Positions 1-7,607 of a stretch of DNA of 64,000 bases are shown here, piece by piece. Where the stretch lies: NCBI GenBank assembly GCA_031261445.1, contig JAISJQ010000002.1:62001-126000 (forward strand). The letters run 5' to 3'. Both the position numbers and the translations under genes were made by a program. Positions within the stretch are counted from its first letter, which is position 1. Each line of letters starts with the position of its first letter. Source of the stretch: Oscillospiraceae bacterium (GTDB lineage Bacteria > Bacillota > Clostridia > Oscillospirales > Acutalibacteraceae). Below the pieces are notes generated by a model that was not told the origin of the DNA, made no database searches, and was given only the letters and a program-made list of their open reading frames with translations.

Positions 1-119
1 TCGGGGGTACTTCGCGCCGCAAGAAGCTGATGCACAATATGGACTTTTTGTGCATCGGTCAGAGTGCCACCTTTGATCAGGTGATGATTGGTTTTTACCA
101 TGAGTTCGTGTGCGCTCAT
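1..119 (-). CDS. Unidentified protein, N-terminal part (runs off the window)
   Basis: The minus-strand frame opens with an ATG at 119 and stays open to the window edge, giving about 39 residues beginning MSAHELMVKTNHHLIKGG. A Shine-Dalgarno GGAGG lies about 8 bases upstream. The start overlaps the stop of the preceding small ORF in an ATGA arrangement, so it is probably the next gene of the same operon and translationally coupled. I do not recognise the family from this stretch. It could also be the frame-shifted continuation of the broken ORF upstream, since the two frames differ by one. Confidence 0.55.
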   Translation of the reverse strand, partial: MSAHELMVKTNHHLIKGGTLTDAQKVHIVHQLLAARSTP

Positions 120-229
120 TGTGATACCTCCTCAAAATTATAGCGAAACCACGCCCGATTGATGTCGTCCGAGCGGGTGAAGATGAAGTCGCGGGCTTTG
201 ATGAAGTTTTTGTGTGATAGTTTTATCAT
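116..229 (-). pseudogene. 37-residue ORF resembling the N-terminus of a larger hypothetical protein, truncated
   Basis: The ORF starts at an ATG (229) preceded by GGAGG, reads MIKLSHKNFIKARDFIFTRS... and stops after only 37 codons. From memory, this opening resembles the first residues of a larger Firmicutes hypothetical protein (prenyltransferase/squalene-cyclase-like fold), in which it is followed by several hundred residues. Here it runs straight into a ribosome-binding site and the start of the next gene, as if an internal deletion had fused the two. Its start overlaps the VOC gene stop (ATGA), so it sits in the operon. It could still be expressed as a short peptide. Confidence 0.4.
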
Positions 230-594
230 CTCGAAACCTCCTTTGCGGGGCTTGATAAATTGATATAGTTTCCGTCGAGATCTTGAATCTGCATAGCGCG
301 TCTGCCCCAAGGATAGGTTTCAGGCGGTTGTGTAATCGTTATGCCTAACACGGAAAGCCGCTCGAACTCGGAATCGACATCATCTACCTCAACGCCCAAT
401 TGAATATTATTGATTTTCGATTGATGGACATTGCCGGGGTTATAAATTGCAATCGCCGCACCCTGCGTGTTGATTTCCATGTGCGTGGAATCACCCACAG
501 AATCTGTCTGCAGGACGGTCTTGTAAAAATCGGACAGCTTGATAACGTCAGTTGTGAGGATACAGACACCTAAAACTTTCATTTTCTCTTCCAT
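226..594 (-). CDS. VOC-family (glyoxalase/bleomycin-resistance type) protein
   Basis: This is a 122-residue protein of the usual size for a single-chain vicinal oxygen chelate protein. It shows the two beta-alpha-beta-beta-beta halves: an N-terminal KVLGVCILTTDVIKLSDFYK, and a C-terminal half ending PWGRRAMQIQDLDGNYINL, where the DLDGN segment is typical. Such proteins bind a metal and act as lyases, dioxygenases or drug-binding resistance proteins; the substrate cannot be read from sequence. The ATG at 594 overlaps the stop of the kinase gene upstream (TGATG), with an AGGTG ribosome site 8 bases before it. A GTG three bases earlier is a possible alternative start. Confidence 0.8.
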   Translation of the reverse strand: MEEKMKVLGVCILTTDVIKLSDFYKTVLQTDSVGDSTHMEINTQGAAIAIYNPGNVHQSKINNIQLGVEVDDVDSEFERLSVLGITITQPPETYPWGRRAMQIQDLDGNYINLSSPAKEVSR

Positions 595-1379
595 CACCCA
601 AACACCTCACAAGCGGCAACAATCCGCAAATATTCTTCATCCACCTTGTCCCGGCCGTAGCAGTCGATAAACCGTTGACGGTACTGGTTCGTCTTGAGAT
701 TGAAAAACAGCGTCCAGATTCCCCAGAACAAATCAACATGGCGGTCGCCGACTCCGCCGCCATCCACATCAATGAATCCGCTGAAATTCCAATTATCAAG
801 AATAATGTTTGGCAAGCAATAATCGCCATGTAAAAGCGTATCGGTTTTCAGCAAACTACTACTTTTCCCAATCACGCTAAACGCTTCCTCGGCAGATGTA
901 TAGCCCCAATTATCCGGGAACAGACTTGCATCGCAAATCCCGGCGTGATAATTTTGCTTTGCTTTTGCGATATATTGTGCCGTGCGGTTTTGCACGGGAC
1001 AGCCTGCAAAATCGGTGCTGTGCAGCAAAGCAAGTCGCTCGGCGAGTGTGTCGCAGAGCCGCTCCGGCTGTTCAAGATATTTTGCGGCGATGCAATCATC
1101 ACCGGGCACTTTTTCGGTCACAAGCCAATCTTTTTCATCCGAAACATAAGCAATAACCGCTGCCGACAGTCCCTTGCCATGAAACCATCGGGTCAAATCA
1201 GCTTCGCGCTCCAACGCACCCTTTACGGAAGATTTTATGAAAAATCCCTGCTCTTTATCCGCAAATAGAACCTGTGCTTCCGGCGAACAACTGCTATCGA
1301 ACAGCTTCACCCCAGTCACAAATGGCTGGATTTGCGTGGGGAAATCAGACGTGTTCGTAATAATTGGTTTTAGATTCAT
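594..1379 (-). CDS. Aminoglycoside 3'-phosphotransferase-like kinase (APH family)
   Basis: The 261-residue protein matches the size of APH(3') enzymes, which phosphorylate aminoglycosides from ATP in the cytoplasm. The catalytic loop reads LLHGDYCLPNIILD (HGDxxxxNxxxD). The metal-binding segment reads GFIDVDGGGVGDRHVDL, where family members usually have a D-x-G, so the second position of that motif is altered. An N-terminal lobe with a conserved Lys (GFFIKSS) is present. I chose the ATG at 1379 (MNLKPII) because GGGAGG precedes it by about 10 bases; the longer ORF in the track runs back into the upstream gene. It starts 4 bases after the fusion gene ends, in the same operon. Whether it confers resistance is unknown. 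Confidence 0.75.
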   Translation of the reverse strand: MNLKPIITNTSDFPTQIQPFVTGVKLFDSSCSPEAQVLFADKEQGFFIKSSVKGALEREADLTRWFHGKGLSAAVIAYVSDEKDWLVTEKVPGDDCIAAKYLEQPERLCDTLAERLALLHSTDFAGCPVQNRTAQYIAKAKQNYHAGICDASLFPDNWGYTSAEEAFSVIGKSSSLLKTDTLLHGDYCLPNIILDNWNFSGFIDVDGGGVGDRHVDLFWGIWTLFFNLKTNQYRQRFIDCYGRDKVDEEYLRIVAACEVFG

Positions 1380-1383
1380 TATA

Positions 1384-3462
1384 TCAATCCTCCCGATACA
1401 CAATATGTTCCACGCCCTCGCCCAACCGCGCCAGCAACTCGGCAGCGCGTTCTGGATAGACGGTGATGTTTTGCACTTCCTCCAGCGGCACCCAGCAAAA
1501 CTCAATGATTTCGCCCAGCGGATGGCTGCCGGCCTCTTTGCTGAGAAATGTGCCGTCAAGCGGGGTTTGGCGCTCGTCGGTCAGCGTCACCAGAAAGGAC
1601 ACCGCCAGACCTTGGCACATCGTGTCGCGCCAGCGGTAGATGTTCTCCTCCACCCATTGGAGTGCGCCCACCTCGATATCCGCGCCGACTTCTTCCAGCC
1701 ACTCACGTTTCAGCGTTTCAGAAAAGATTTCGCCGAAGGCCATGTGGCCGCCGGGAAAGGCGTGTTCGTTTGTCCCCTGCGGCCGTTGCAACAGCACCTT
1801 GCCCTCACGCACCAAGATTCCCTGCGCCCGCACGCCGAACGTCCAGCCGTCTTTTTTCAAAATAATGTCTCTGTTCTCCCGCGCTTTTAGCATGACCGCC
1901 GCGATAAACGCGCCTTTCGCCGCTGTATATCCGTCCCGGTCATGTTCAAAGTCGTCCTTCAAGCGCAGTTTCAGCGCGACATATTCGGCGGCAGAATCGG
2001 GATGCGCGATCAGATAATCCCGAAAAAGCGGTTCGTCATAATCACCAGATTCGCGCACATGGATATGGAACACCCGCTCCGCAAAGCCGGTGTCTGTGTA
2101 ACCTTTGATGACCATCAGCGGATCGCGGCTGACGGTCAAGCCCTCCCCATGCAGGCAGATATAGTCAGGTTCGGAAAATGCGGCAATAATCTTGCTAAAG
2201 TCCGTTCCGACAGCGACTTCCAGCAAGATATCCACGGTCGGCTTTGCCGTCAAGCCCGGCACGGCGGTGCTGCCAATGTGCTGAATGCGCACGATTTTGT
2301 CTCCCAAAATCCGCACAAGGTTGTCGCGCTCCTCGGCATACCACTGCGGCCACGCCGGGTTGTACTCGCTGAGGATGATGGGGTATATTCTGGCTCGCCG
2401 CTCTTCGTCGGTTTCATGACCAGGCGGCACTGCCTTGACACAAGTCCAACGCTGGACATTATATTTTTGAATAGCAGTGGTTTCAAACCCGGTTTTGCGA
2501 TAGAAGTCCACTGCGTCATCATCCGTTTCAGCTTCAATGGTCAGCTTATATTTCTCCCACAAGGCAGTCACCATTTTGCCGCCAATGCCGCGCCTGCGGG
2601 CATTTTCTGCCACGGCGATATGCAGAATCTCCACATAATCGGCATGAACCTCAAAGCCGCACACGCCCACAATCTCGCCGTTTTCCACCCAGCCATAAAA
2701 TTGCCATTGAGTGTGACCACGATAATTCTCGGCCTCTTTATCAAGCCCTGCGGGTGAACCATCGAACACGCAATGGGACATGATTTGCCGGACAATAGGA
2801 TGATCAAGCTGGCTCTTAATGTCGCGGAAAGGCGGAATCGACTTCTCATACAAAGCCAGTACCCGCTTGAAAAAAGCCTGAAAGCCTCTTGTTTGACTAT
2901 TTTCACCAAGCGTATCGTCTTGCGCATTATCGTAATAATACGCGCCAGTATCCATTCTCACCGACAGACAGTCCAGCGGAAAGCCCTCCACGCGCTTAGC
3001 GTGAGGTGTATCTACGATATAAAATGCACTCGACGCAATATCCTCGCCAAAATGCGCATAAATTTCGCCGTCATCCATCACCAAACATATAGCATTACGA
3101 TAGCGGGCGACCGCTTTGCCGCCCAGTCGCTTTGCAATAGCAGCGTAATGGGCAATCATTTCATCATCTGTCAGTCGCCGACCTTCGACCATGCGCACAT
3201 GAACGCCGGGCTGCTCGTCGTCTGGCAAGCCGTCTATGTACAGCCCAGAATCACAAGCAAAAACAGGGCAGCGTAGCACTTCATAATACGCCAGTGCCTT
3301 AATTCGGGCGTTTTCTGGCGGCGTGTTTCCGCTTTCGTCCACATCGGGGAGAGCCGCGCCTGTTTCTTTTGCGCCAGTGATATTCACCGGGAGCGGGGCA
3401 AGCATTCGCCGCATGTGGTCAAGCTTGGCGGGGTTGCCCGTGCCGTAGGTAAATGTTTTCAT
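1384..3462 (-). CDS. Four-domain fusion: HAM1-like, GNAT acetyltransferase, GrpB/UPF0157 and NUDIX hydrolase
   Basis: One uninterrupted 692-codon frame carries four families normally encoded as separate proteins. Residues 1-205 resemble RdgB/HAM1 non-canonical NTP pyrophosphatases (TGNPAKLDHM, PPENARIKA, CDSGLYIDGLP) but lack the usual GFGYDP segment. Residues 205-345 are a GNAT domain with the acetyl-CoA loop RRRGIGGK. Residues 355-525 are GrpB/UPF0157, a nucleotidyltransferase-like fold (QHIGSTAVPGLTAKPTVDI). Residues 530-692 are a NUDIX hydrolase with a complete box, GHMAFGEIFSETLKREWLEE. The ATG at 3462 has GGAGAT in front. Stop codons are absent between domains, so this is a genuine single ORF. 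The domain set suggests nucleotide-pool sanitation or small-molecule modification, but the combined role is inference. Confidence 0.85.
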   Translation of the reverse strand: MKTFTYGTGNPAKLDHMRRMLAPLPVNITGAKETGAALPDVDESGNTPPENARIKALAYYEVLRCPVFACDSGLYIDGLPDDEQPGVHVRMVEGRRLTDDEMIAHYAAIAKRLGGKAVARYRNAICLVMDDGEIYAHFGEDIASSAFYIVDTPHAKRVEGFPLDCLSVRMDTGAYYYDNAQDDTLGENSQTRGFQAFFKRVLALYEKSIPPFRDIKSQLDHPIVRQIMSHCVFDGSPAGLDKEAENYRGHTQWQFYGWVENGEIVGVCGFEVHADYVEILHIAVAENARRRGIGGKMVTALWEKYKLTIEAETDDDAVDFYRKTGFETTAIQKYNVQRWTCVKAVPPGHETDEERRARIYPIILSEYNPAWPQWYAEERDNLVRILGDKIVRIQHIGSTAVPGLTAKPTVDILLEVAVGTDFSKIIAAFSEPDYICLHGEGLTVSRDPLMVIKGYTDTGFAERVFHIHVRESGDYDEPLFRDYLIAHPDSAAEYVALKLRLKDDFEHDRDGYTAAKGAFIAAVMLKARENRDIILKKDGWTFGVRAQGILVREGKVLLQRPQGTNEHAFPGGHMAFGEIFSETLKREWLEEVGADIEVGALQWVEENIYRWRDTMCQGLAVSFLVTLTDERQTPLDGTFLSKEAGSHPLGEIIEFCWVPLEEVQNITVYPERAAELLARLGEGVEHIVYRED

Positions 3463-3477
3463 AGCTATCTCCTCTCT

Positions 3478-4251
3478 TTACAACCAAACCACCGACTGTC
3501 GCAGTCCGTCCACGGTCTTAACCTCAATCACGGCGCGGCAGTTATGCTGCTTTGCCAGTTTCAAATATTTGTCCAAATCCACATCACCCTCGCCGAGTGG
3601 GAGGTGGTTTGCCCTGCCCTTGGCATCGTGGATGTGCATATGATGCAACCGCTCGGACCGTGCCATAATGGTCGGCTCGTCTGTATAATCAGCCGATGCG
3701 TTGTGACCGATATCAAAGCAAAGCGCAAACGCCGGGCTTTGGAGCAGCAAATCCAGCCCATCTACGATGAACGGAAACCGCTGATAATCACCACAGTTTT
3801 CCACGGTTATTTTGATGCCAGCGCCGCCGATTGCCGCAGTGCATTTGTCGCGGAAAACCGTCAGTTTTTGCAAATAATCTGCCTTGTGCTCATCAAACAA
3901 AAACACCTTTTTGTCCGGCAATGTGAACCAAACACCGGCGTTCATGTGCATATTCAAAACCGGAACACTCAGAGCCTTTGCCACCTCAATCGTCCGCAAA
4001 ACCGTGTCGGTATAAGCCACAGCAACCGCATTGTTGAAGTCGCAAGGGTTAAGGTTTTCATCAAGATGGATGGTATAGTAAATGCCATATTTATCCGCAA
4101 TTCGGCGCAACTCGCTCACACTCAACCTGTCCGCCTGATACTGCGGCAAATTCATGTTGAGTTCAACAAAACTAAGCCCCAACTCATGGCAGAGCGCGGC
4201 GTTTTCCTCAAGCGTTTTCGTTTCAATCAGTGTTGGCATTCCAAATTGCAT
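3478..4251 (-). CDS. Sugar phosphate isomerase/epimerase-like TIM-barrel protein
   Basis: The 257-residue protein belongs to the xylose isomerase-like/AP endonuclease 2 TIM-barrel superfamily. Candidate metal ligands appear in the expected order: ELN in VELNMN, TVENCGD, CFDIGHN and MHIHDAKG, followed by a late E in AVIEVK. Family members isomerise or epimerise sugars and sugar phosphates, or cut abasic DNA; the length and motifs fit the isomerase branch better. AGGAGG precedes the ATG at 4251. It lies 15 bases upstream of the four-domain fusion and is the first gene of the accessory operon. The substrate is unknown. Confidence 0.75.
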   Translation of the reverse strand: MQFGMPTLIETKTLEENAALCHELGLSFVELNMNLPQYQADRLSVSELRRIADKYGIYYTIHLDENLNPCDFNNAVAVAYTDTVLRTIEVAKALSVPVLNMHMNAGVWFTLPDKKVFLFDEHKADYLQKLTVFRDKCTAAIGGAGIKITVENCGDYQRFPFIVDGLDLLLQSPAFALCFDIGHNASADYTDEPTIMARSERLHHMHIHDAKGRANHLPLGEGDVDLDKYLKLAKQHNCRAVIEVKTVDGLRQSVVWL

Positions 4252-4336
4252 ATGTTTGACCTCCTATCTTTGCGACTCGCGTTCCTCATAAACACCAGCG
4301 ACATCCTCTCGTTCACTACTTCCGGCTCCCCCTGCC

Positions 4337-4807
4337 TCAACTCACAAATTCGTTGATGTTCAAGCCTTTGCGCTCGCGCTCAATGTTCACCAGATCGTCG
4401 AACCAATCGCAGAAGCGCTCTGGGTCGCGGATGTTGTGGAGCGTCAGTTCTTTCGTTGTTCTGTCGCTGGAATACACGGTCACAGAACCCAAATGCACCA
4501 GCTTGCCCAAGATGGTTTGGCGCACGCTGGTGTCGGTGATGCGGAACAGTTGCAGGCTGTCGCGTGCAAAATGCGGGTCAAAGCGCACCACGGTTTCCCC
4601 CGCCGCGCCGCGCTTGCCGGGCAGGCGAACGGTTTTGTATAGCTGCAATTTTTGTCGGTATAGCCGCCCGCCACGTATCCAGTATTTGTGCGCAGGCATA
4701 GGAAAAAATCCCTTGCGATGCCAGTCTTCCCAAAGGATTCCGTTTTCGTCCACAACGTTTTGCGTACCCTGTTCTTCTGCCAAAGAAAGCTCTTCCTCCG
4801 AATACAA
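4337..4807 (-). CDS. PH-domain-like hypothetical protein
   Basis: This is a soluble protein of about 156 residues. The second half (YKTVRLPGKRGAAGETVVRF through CDWFDDLVNIERER) has the alternating strands and closing helix of bacterial pleckstrin-homology-like proteins, including a phrase about kinetics of surface-layer type, SVTVYSSDRTTKELTLHNI. No catalytic motif is visible. The start is uncertain: the frame is closed by TAA just upstream, and the first available start is a TTG at 4807 with no convincing ribosome site. A later TTG after GGAGG, or an internal ATG, are alternatives. A good sigma-A promoter lies at 4942-4970, so a leader of roughly 130 bases carrying a CTAGATN array is transcribed ahead of it. 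Confidence 0.55.
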   Translation of the reverse strand: MYSEEELSLAEEQGTQNVVDENGILWEDWHRKGFFPMPAHKYWIRGGRLYRQKLQLYKTVRLPGKRGAAGETVVRFDPHFARDSLQLFRITDTSVRQTILGKLVHLGSVTVYSSDRTTKELTLHNIRDPERFCDWFDDLVNIERERKGLNINEFVS

Positions 4808-4820
4808 AGCGCACCGCCCA

Positions 4821-4860
4821 TTTAGATTTTAGATATTAGATACTGGATGTTAGATTTCTG
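4821..4860. repeat. CTAGATN-type heptamer array (family D)
   Basis: Five consecutive 7-base units of the form tTAGATN lie between the PH-like gene and its promoter. The same vocabulary recurs at 32785, 37876, 50322, 56470 and 61452-61690. Only the left arm is clear here. Confidence 0.6.
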
Positions 4861-4941
4861 TGACAAAACGCCTTTGTCTTCCTTGAAGAAGAAAGGCAGT
4901 AACGCAACATCGCACATCCAGTACGCCCATCGTACGCGAGT

Positions 4942-4970
4942 ATTATAGCAAACTTTGCCTGCGTTTGCAA
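4942..4970 (-). promoter_or_regulatory. Sigma-A promoter for the PH-like gene
   Basis: On the minus strand TTGCAA and TATAAT are separated by 17 bases. It is positioned to transcribe leftwards into the gene ending at 4337. Confidence 0.7.
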
Positions 4971-4994
4971 GGGCGTGGATTGTTCGCGGGCATC

Positions 4995-5023
4995 TTGTTT
5001 TTTGCCCCGAAATGCGCTATACT
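4995..5023 (+). promoter_or_regulatory. Sigma-A promoter for the metallophosphoesterase
   Basis: TTGTTT and TATACT are 17 bases apart, ending 35 bases before the ATG at 5059. With the minus-strand promoter at 4942-4970 it forms a divergent promoter pair. Confidence 0.6.
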
Positions 5024-5058
5024 TAGCCAGCGACCCATTTCATCCCTTGGAGAGAGCC

Positions 5059-6456
5059 ATGTTTGCCGTCATCACCGACACCCATTACTACAACGCCGAT
5101 GCGCTGGGCATCCGCACGGATCACCACCAGCAGACCGTCAACGAATCGGGCGCCCTGCTGGACGCCGCGCTCGATCTATTTTTGGCACGCACGGACTGCG
5201 ACACGTTGCTCATCGGCGGCGACGTCACCTGCAACGGCGAGCGGGAAAGCCACGACGCTTTTGTGGAGAAGCTCCAGCGCGTGCAGGCCGCCGGGAAGCG
5301 GGTGCTACTCATCACCTCCACCCACGATTTTGAGCAGGAGAGCAACGCCCGCCGCGCCGCGCGGGGCATGAAAGTCCCCGGCGACGCCCAAACCGTCTCG
5401 GGCGTATGGAATCCCGGCATGACCACCCGCGCCGACCTCCCCGCGCTCTACGCCCCCTTCAGCACCGACCACGCCCTCGCGCAGTTTGACGCATACAGCT
5501 ATGTGGCGCGGCTCACGGACGGCCTGCGGATTTTGATGCTCAACGACGATGGCGACGGGGTGCTCACCCCAGAGGGGCACATGCTCTGCGGGTACTCGGA
5601 CGAGCTGCAGGCGTGGATACTCGCGCAAATTGACGCGGCGCAGGCGGCGGGCGAGAGCATCATCGCAATGACCCACCACCCCGTTCTGCCGCCCTTCCCG
5701 CTCTATCCCCTCATCTCTCAGCGCGACATGCTGCGCGATTACGAGACCATGCGGGACTTTTTTGCCGACGCGGGCGTGCACGTTGTCTTCACGGGGCACA
5801 CACACATTCACAACATCGGGCACTATACCTCACCGCGCGGGAACACCCTCACGGACATCAACACGGCGGCACTCTGCGGCGCACCCGCACCCATTCGTTT
5901 TTGCAACTTTGCAGACGGCACGCTGGACGTGCGCACCGAAACGGTCAAGGATTTTGCGTGGGACTTGGGCGGCAAGAGTGCGGGGGAATACCTGAACGAC
6001 CACTTTGACCACCTCATCCGCACCATCCAGTACGGCGCGGCGCACGATTTTTCCGCCTTCGTGAGCGCCTGCGGGGACATGGGGTTGCCGCGCGAAAAAG
6101 TGGGCGGACACAAGCTCCTCGTCACGTTGGCGGGGCGATTTTTGGAAAAGGCGACCTTGGGGACACTGGGCACGTTGCTCCTGTGCCGACACAAGCTACC
6201 CAAAGCGGCAAAGCGCGTCCCGCTGGGCGATCTGATCGTCGACTCTGTGCGGGGCATCTACACCGGGCAGGAGAACTATAGCCCGCAGACCCCCGTGGGC
6301 GCGGCGGTGCAGGTGCTCGCCGCGCGGCTACAAAAGCTCGTGGGTAAAAAATTGCGCGGCACAGTGGCGGAAGACCTCCCCGCCTTTTTCTCGTCCCTGC
6401 TCTATGACGACACACCAGACTGGGATGTACAATTAACAATTGACAATGGACAATGA
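5059..6456 (+). CDS. Calcineurin-like metallophosphoesterase
   Basis: The 465-residue protein shows the metallophosphoesterase signatures in order: ITDTHYY (D-x-H), LLIGGDVTCNG (GD), STHDF in place of GNHD/E, MTHHP and TGHTHIH. These coordinate two metal ions for hydrolysis of phosphomono- or diesters. The GNH motif is changed to STH, which removes the usual Asn ligand. A C-terminal region of about 150 residues has no recognisable catalytic motif. I start at the ATG at 5059, after GGAGAG, rather than at the longer track start. The last residues (VQLTIDNGQ) and the stop are encoded by a CAATNNN heptamer array, so the original C-terminus was probably shorter or different. Confidence 0.8.
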   Translation: MFAVITDTHYYNADALGIRTDHHQQTVNESGALLDAALDLFLARTDCDTLLIGGDVTCNGERESHDAFVEKLQRVQAAGKRVLLITSTHDFEQESNARRAARGMKVPGDAQTVSGVWNPGMTTRADLPALYAPFSTDHALAQFDAYSYVARLTDGLRILMLNDDGDGVLTPEGHMLCGYSDELQAWILAQIDAAQAAGESIIAMTHHPVLPPFPLYPLISQRDMLRDYETMRDFFADAGVHVVFTGHTHIHNIGHYTSPRGNTLTDINTAALCGAPAPIRFCNFADGTLDVRTETVKDFAWDLGGKSAGEYLNDHFDHLIRTIQYGAAHDFSAFVSACGDMGLPREKVGGHKLLVTLAGRFLEKATLGTLGTLLLCRHKLPKAAKRVPLGDLIVDSVRGIYTGQENYSPQTPVGAAVQVLAARLQKLVGKKLRGTVAEDLPAFFSSLLYDDTPDWDVQLTIDNGQ

Positions 6457-6465
6457 ACAATTGTT
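6427..6465 (+). repeat. CAATNNN heptamer array (family B)
   Basis: Five perfect 7-base units (CAATTAA, CAATTGA, CAATGGA, CAATGAA, CAATTGT) begin inside the phosphoesterase reading frame and supply its stop codon. Orientation is with the gene. Confidence 0.85.
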
Positions 6466-6856
6466 TGGGTGGTCGGTCGCTGGGCGAAACACTGTGTTGG
6501 TGGGAATCAGCGGGCGCATACCCGCAGGGCACAGGCGGGGCAGGCACCCCTACAGCATGATTTGAACATAGGTTGTAATATAGTATGTTACAACCTATGG
6601 TACACCGTAGGTAGGGCACTATGTTACGCCGTATGTAGTGCCATAGGCACAATGTTCGATAGAACGGTAGTGTTTATCGCGTTTTTCATCCGTTGGAACA
6701 GACGATGTGACCGATCGCGTCAACCTTGAGTTTGACCTCAAGGTTAAACTCAATATCAAACTTAAGGTTAAACTCAAGGTCAAGATTAAGATCAATCTTG
6801 CGGTCATTCATCCTTACAAAGACAGCCGTCGGGGCGGCAACCAGCCGCCCCGACAA
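6466..6856. repeat. Non-coding gap filled with hexamer-phased arrays and a hairpin
   Basis: This stretch has no supported gene. It holds a remnant of the GTAGGGGC family with the nested CCCGCAGGGCACAGGC module (about 6516-6552). Next comes a 6+6-base quasi-repeat built from STATGT/TACNNC words (about 6570-6650), then a strict 6-base array of AANNTY words (about 6716-6806; AAGGTT, AAACTC, AATATC, AAACTT...). A perfect GTCGGGGCGGC hairpin (6826-6852) follows and could serve as a terminator. The AANNTY array recurs at 38067 and 38373. Confidence 0.65.
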
Positions 6857-6890
6857 ACAATTGTTCATTATCCATTGTTAATTGTTAATT
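6857..6890 (-). repeat. CAATNNN heptamer array (family B)
   Basis: Read on the minus strand the units are CAATTAA, CAATTAA, CAATGGA, TAATGAA and CAATTGT. The array enters the 3' end of engB and provides its last residues and stop. Confidence 0.8.
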
Positions 6891-7482
6891 GCATTGCATC
6901 GCGAAGCGATGCAATGCCTTCGCCTGTGACGGCGGAGCACTCGATTACGGCGCGGGGGGTGTAGTCCGCGAGCTCTTCGGTCAGCGCAAGCGTGCGTGCG
7001 CCGCGCTCGGTTTTGTTGAGTTTGTCGCACTTGGTCGCCGCCACCACAAACGGCAGTCCGCGCTCGCTGCAAAACGCCAGCATGTCGCGGTCGAGCGCGG
7101 AAATCGGGTGGCGAAAATCCACCAACTGCACCAGCAGCGTGATCTGCCGCGCCTGCGCAAAGTAGCCCTCCACCAGTTCCGCCCAACGCTTCTTTTCCGC
7201 AAAGCTGGTTTTGGCATAGCCATAGCCCGGCAGATCCACCAGAAAACAGGGGGCGGCACAGGGCTGTTTTTTGACGGGCGGTCGCTCGTAAAAGTTGATG
7301 GTCGCCGTCTTACCCGGCTGGGCACTCACCCGCGCCAGACTTCGCCGCCCGCAGAGCTTGTTGATGAGCGACGACTTGCCCACGTTGCTGCGCCCAGAAA
7401 ACACAATCTCCGGCTGGACGCTCGGCGGCAACTGCCGCGCCGTGCCATAGGCCGCCACAAATTCAAATTTCGCAAAGTCCAT
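6868..7482 (-). CDS. engB: Ribosome biogenesis GTPase EngB/YsxC
   Basis: The 204-residue protein is an EngB-family GTPase that takes part in assembly of the large ribosomal subunit. G1 is GRSNVGKSS, G3 is DLPGYGYA, G4 is TKCDK and G5 is CSAVTGEG; the characteristic switch region GKTATINFY is also present. The length matches the family. I begin at the ATG at 7482 (MDFAKFEF), in the expected place 20-25 residues before G1; its ribosome site is weak, and the track ORF extends artificially into the rnfA-like gene. The C-terminal MQLTINNG is encoded by a CAATNNN array. It lies downstream of the Rnf-like genes with a 125-base gap and may be co-transcribed with them. Confidence 0.93.
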   Translation of the reverse strand: MDFAKFEFVAAYGTARQLPPSVQPEIVFSGRSNVGKSSLINKLCGRRSLARVSAQPGKTATINFYERPPVKKQPCAAPCFLVDLPGYGYAKTSFAEKKRWAELVEGYFAQARQITLLVQLVDFRHPISALDRDMLAFCSERGLPFVVAATKCDKLNKTERGARTLALTEELADYTPRAVIECSAVTGEGIASLRDAMQLTINNG

Positions 7483-7607
7483 GTGCGTCTCATTTCGTTT
7501 TTTTCTGACAAAGACAGGCTGTTTTTGTTGGTTGTCCACAGTTTCCACCAAGTTTTCAACCGCTGTAAAGGGAATCCCTTGCTGGAAAATGTTGGGTATT
7601 GTCGAAG

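Noticed and set aside
6707-6964. ORF of 85 codons with alternating Lys and hydrophobic residues (VKLKVKLKVKIKIN)
   Set aside because: It is a translation of the 6-base AANNTY array; it has no ribosome site and reads on into a hairpin and the engB end.
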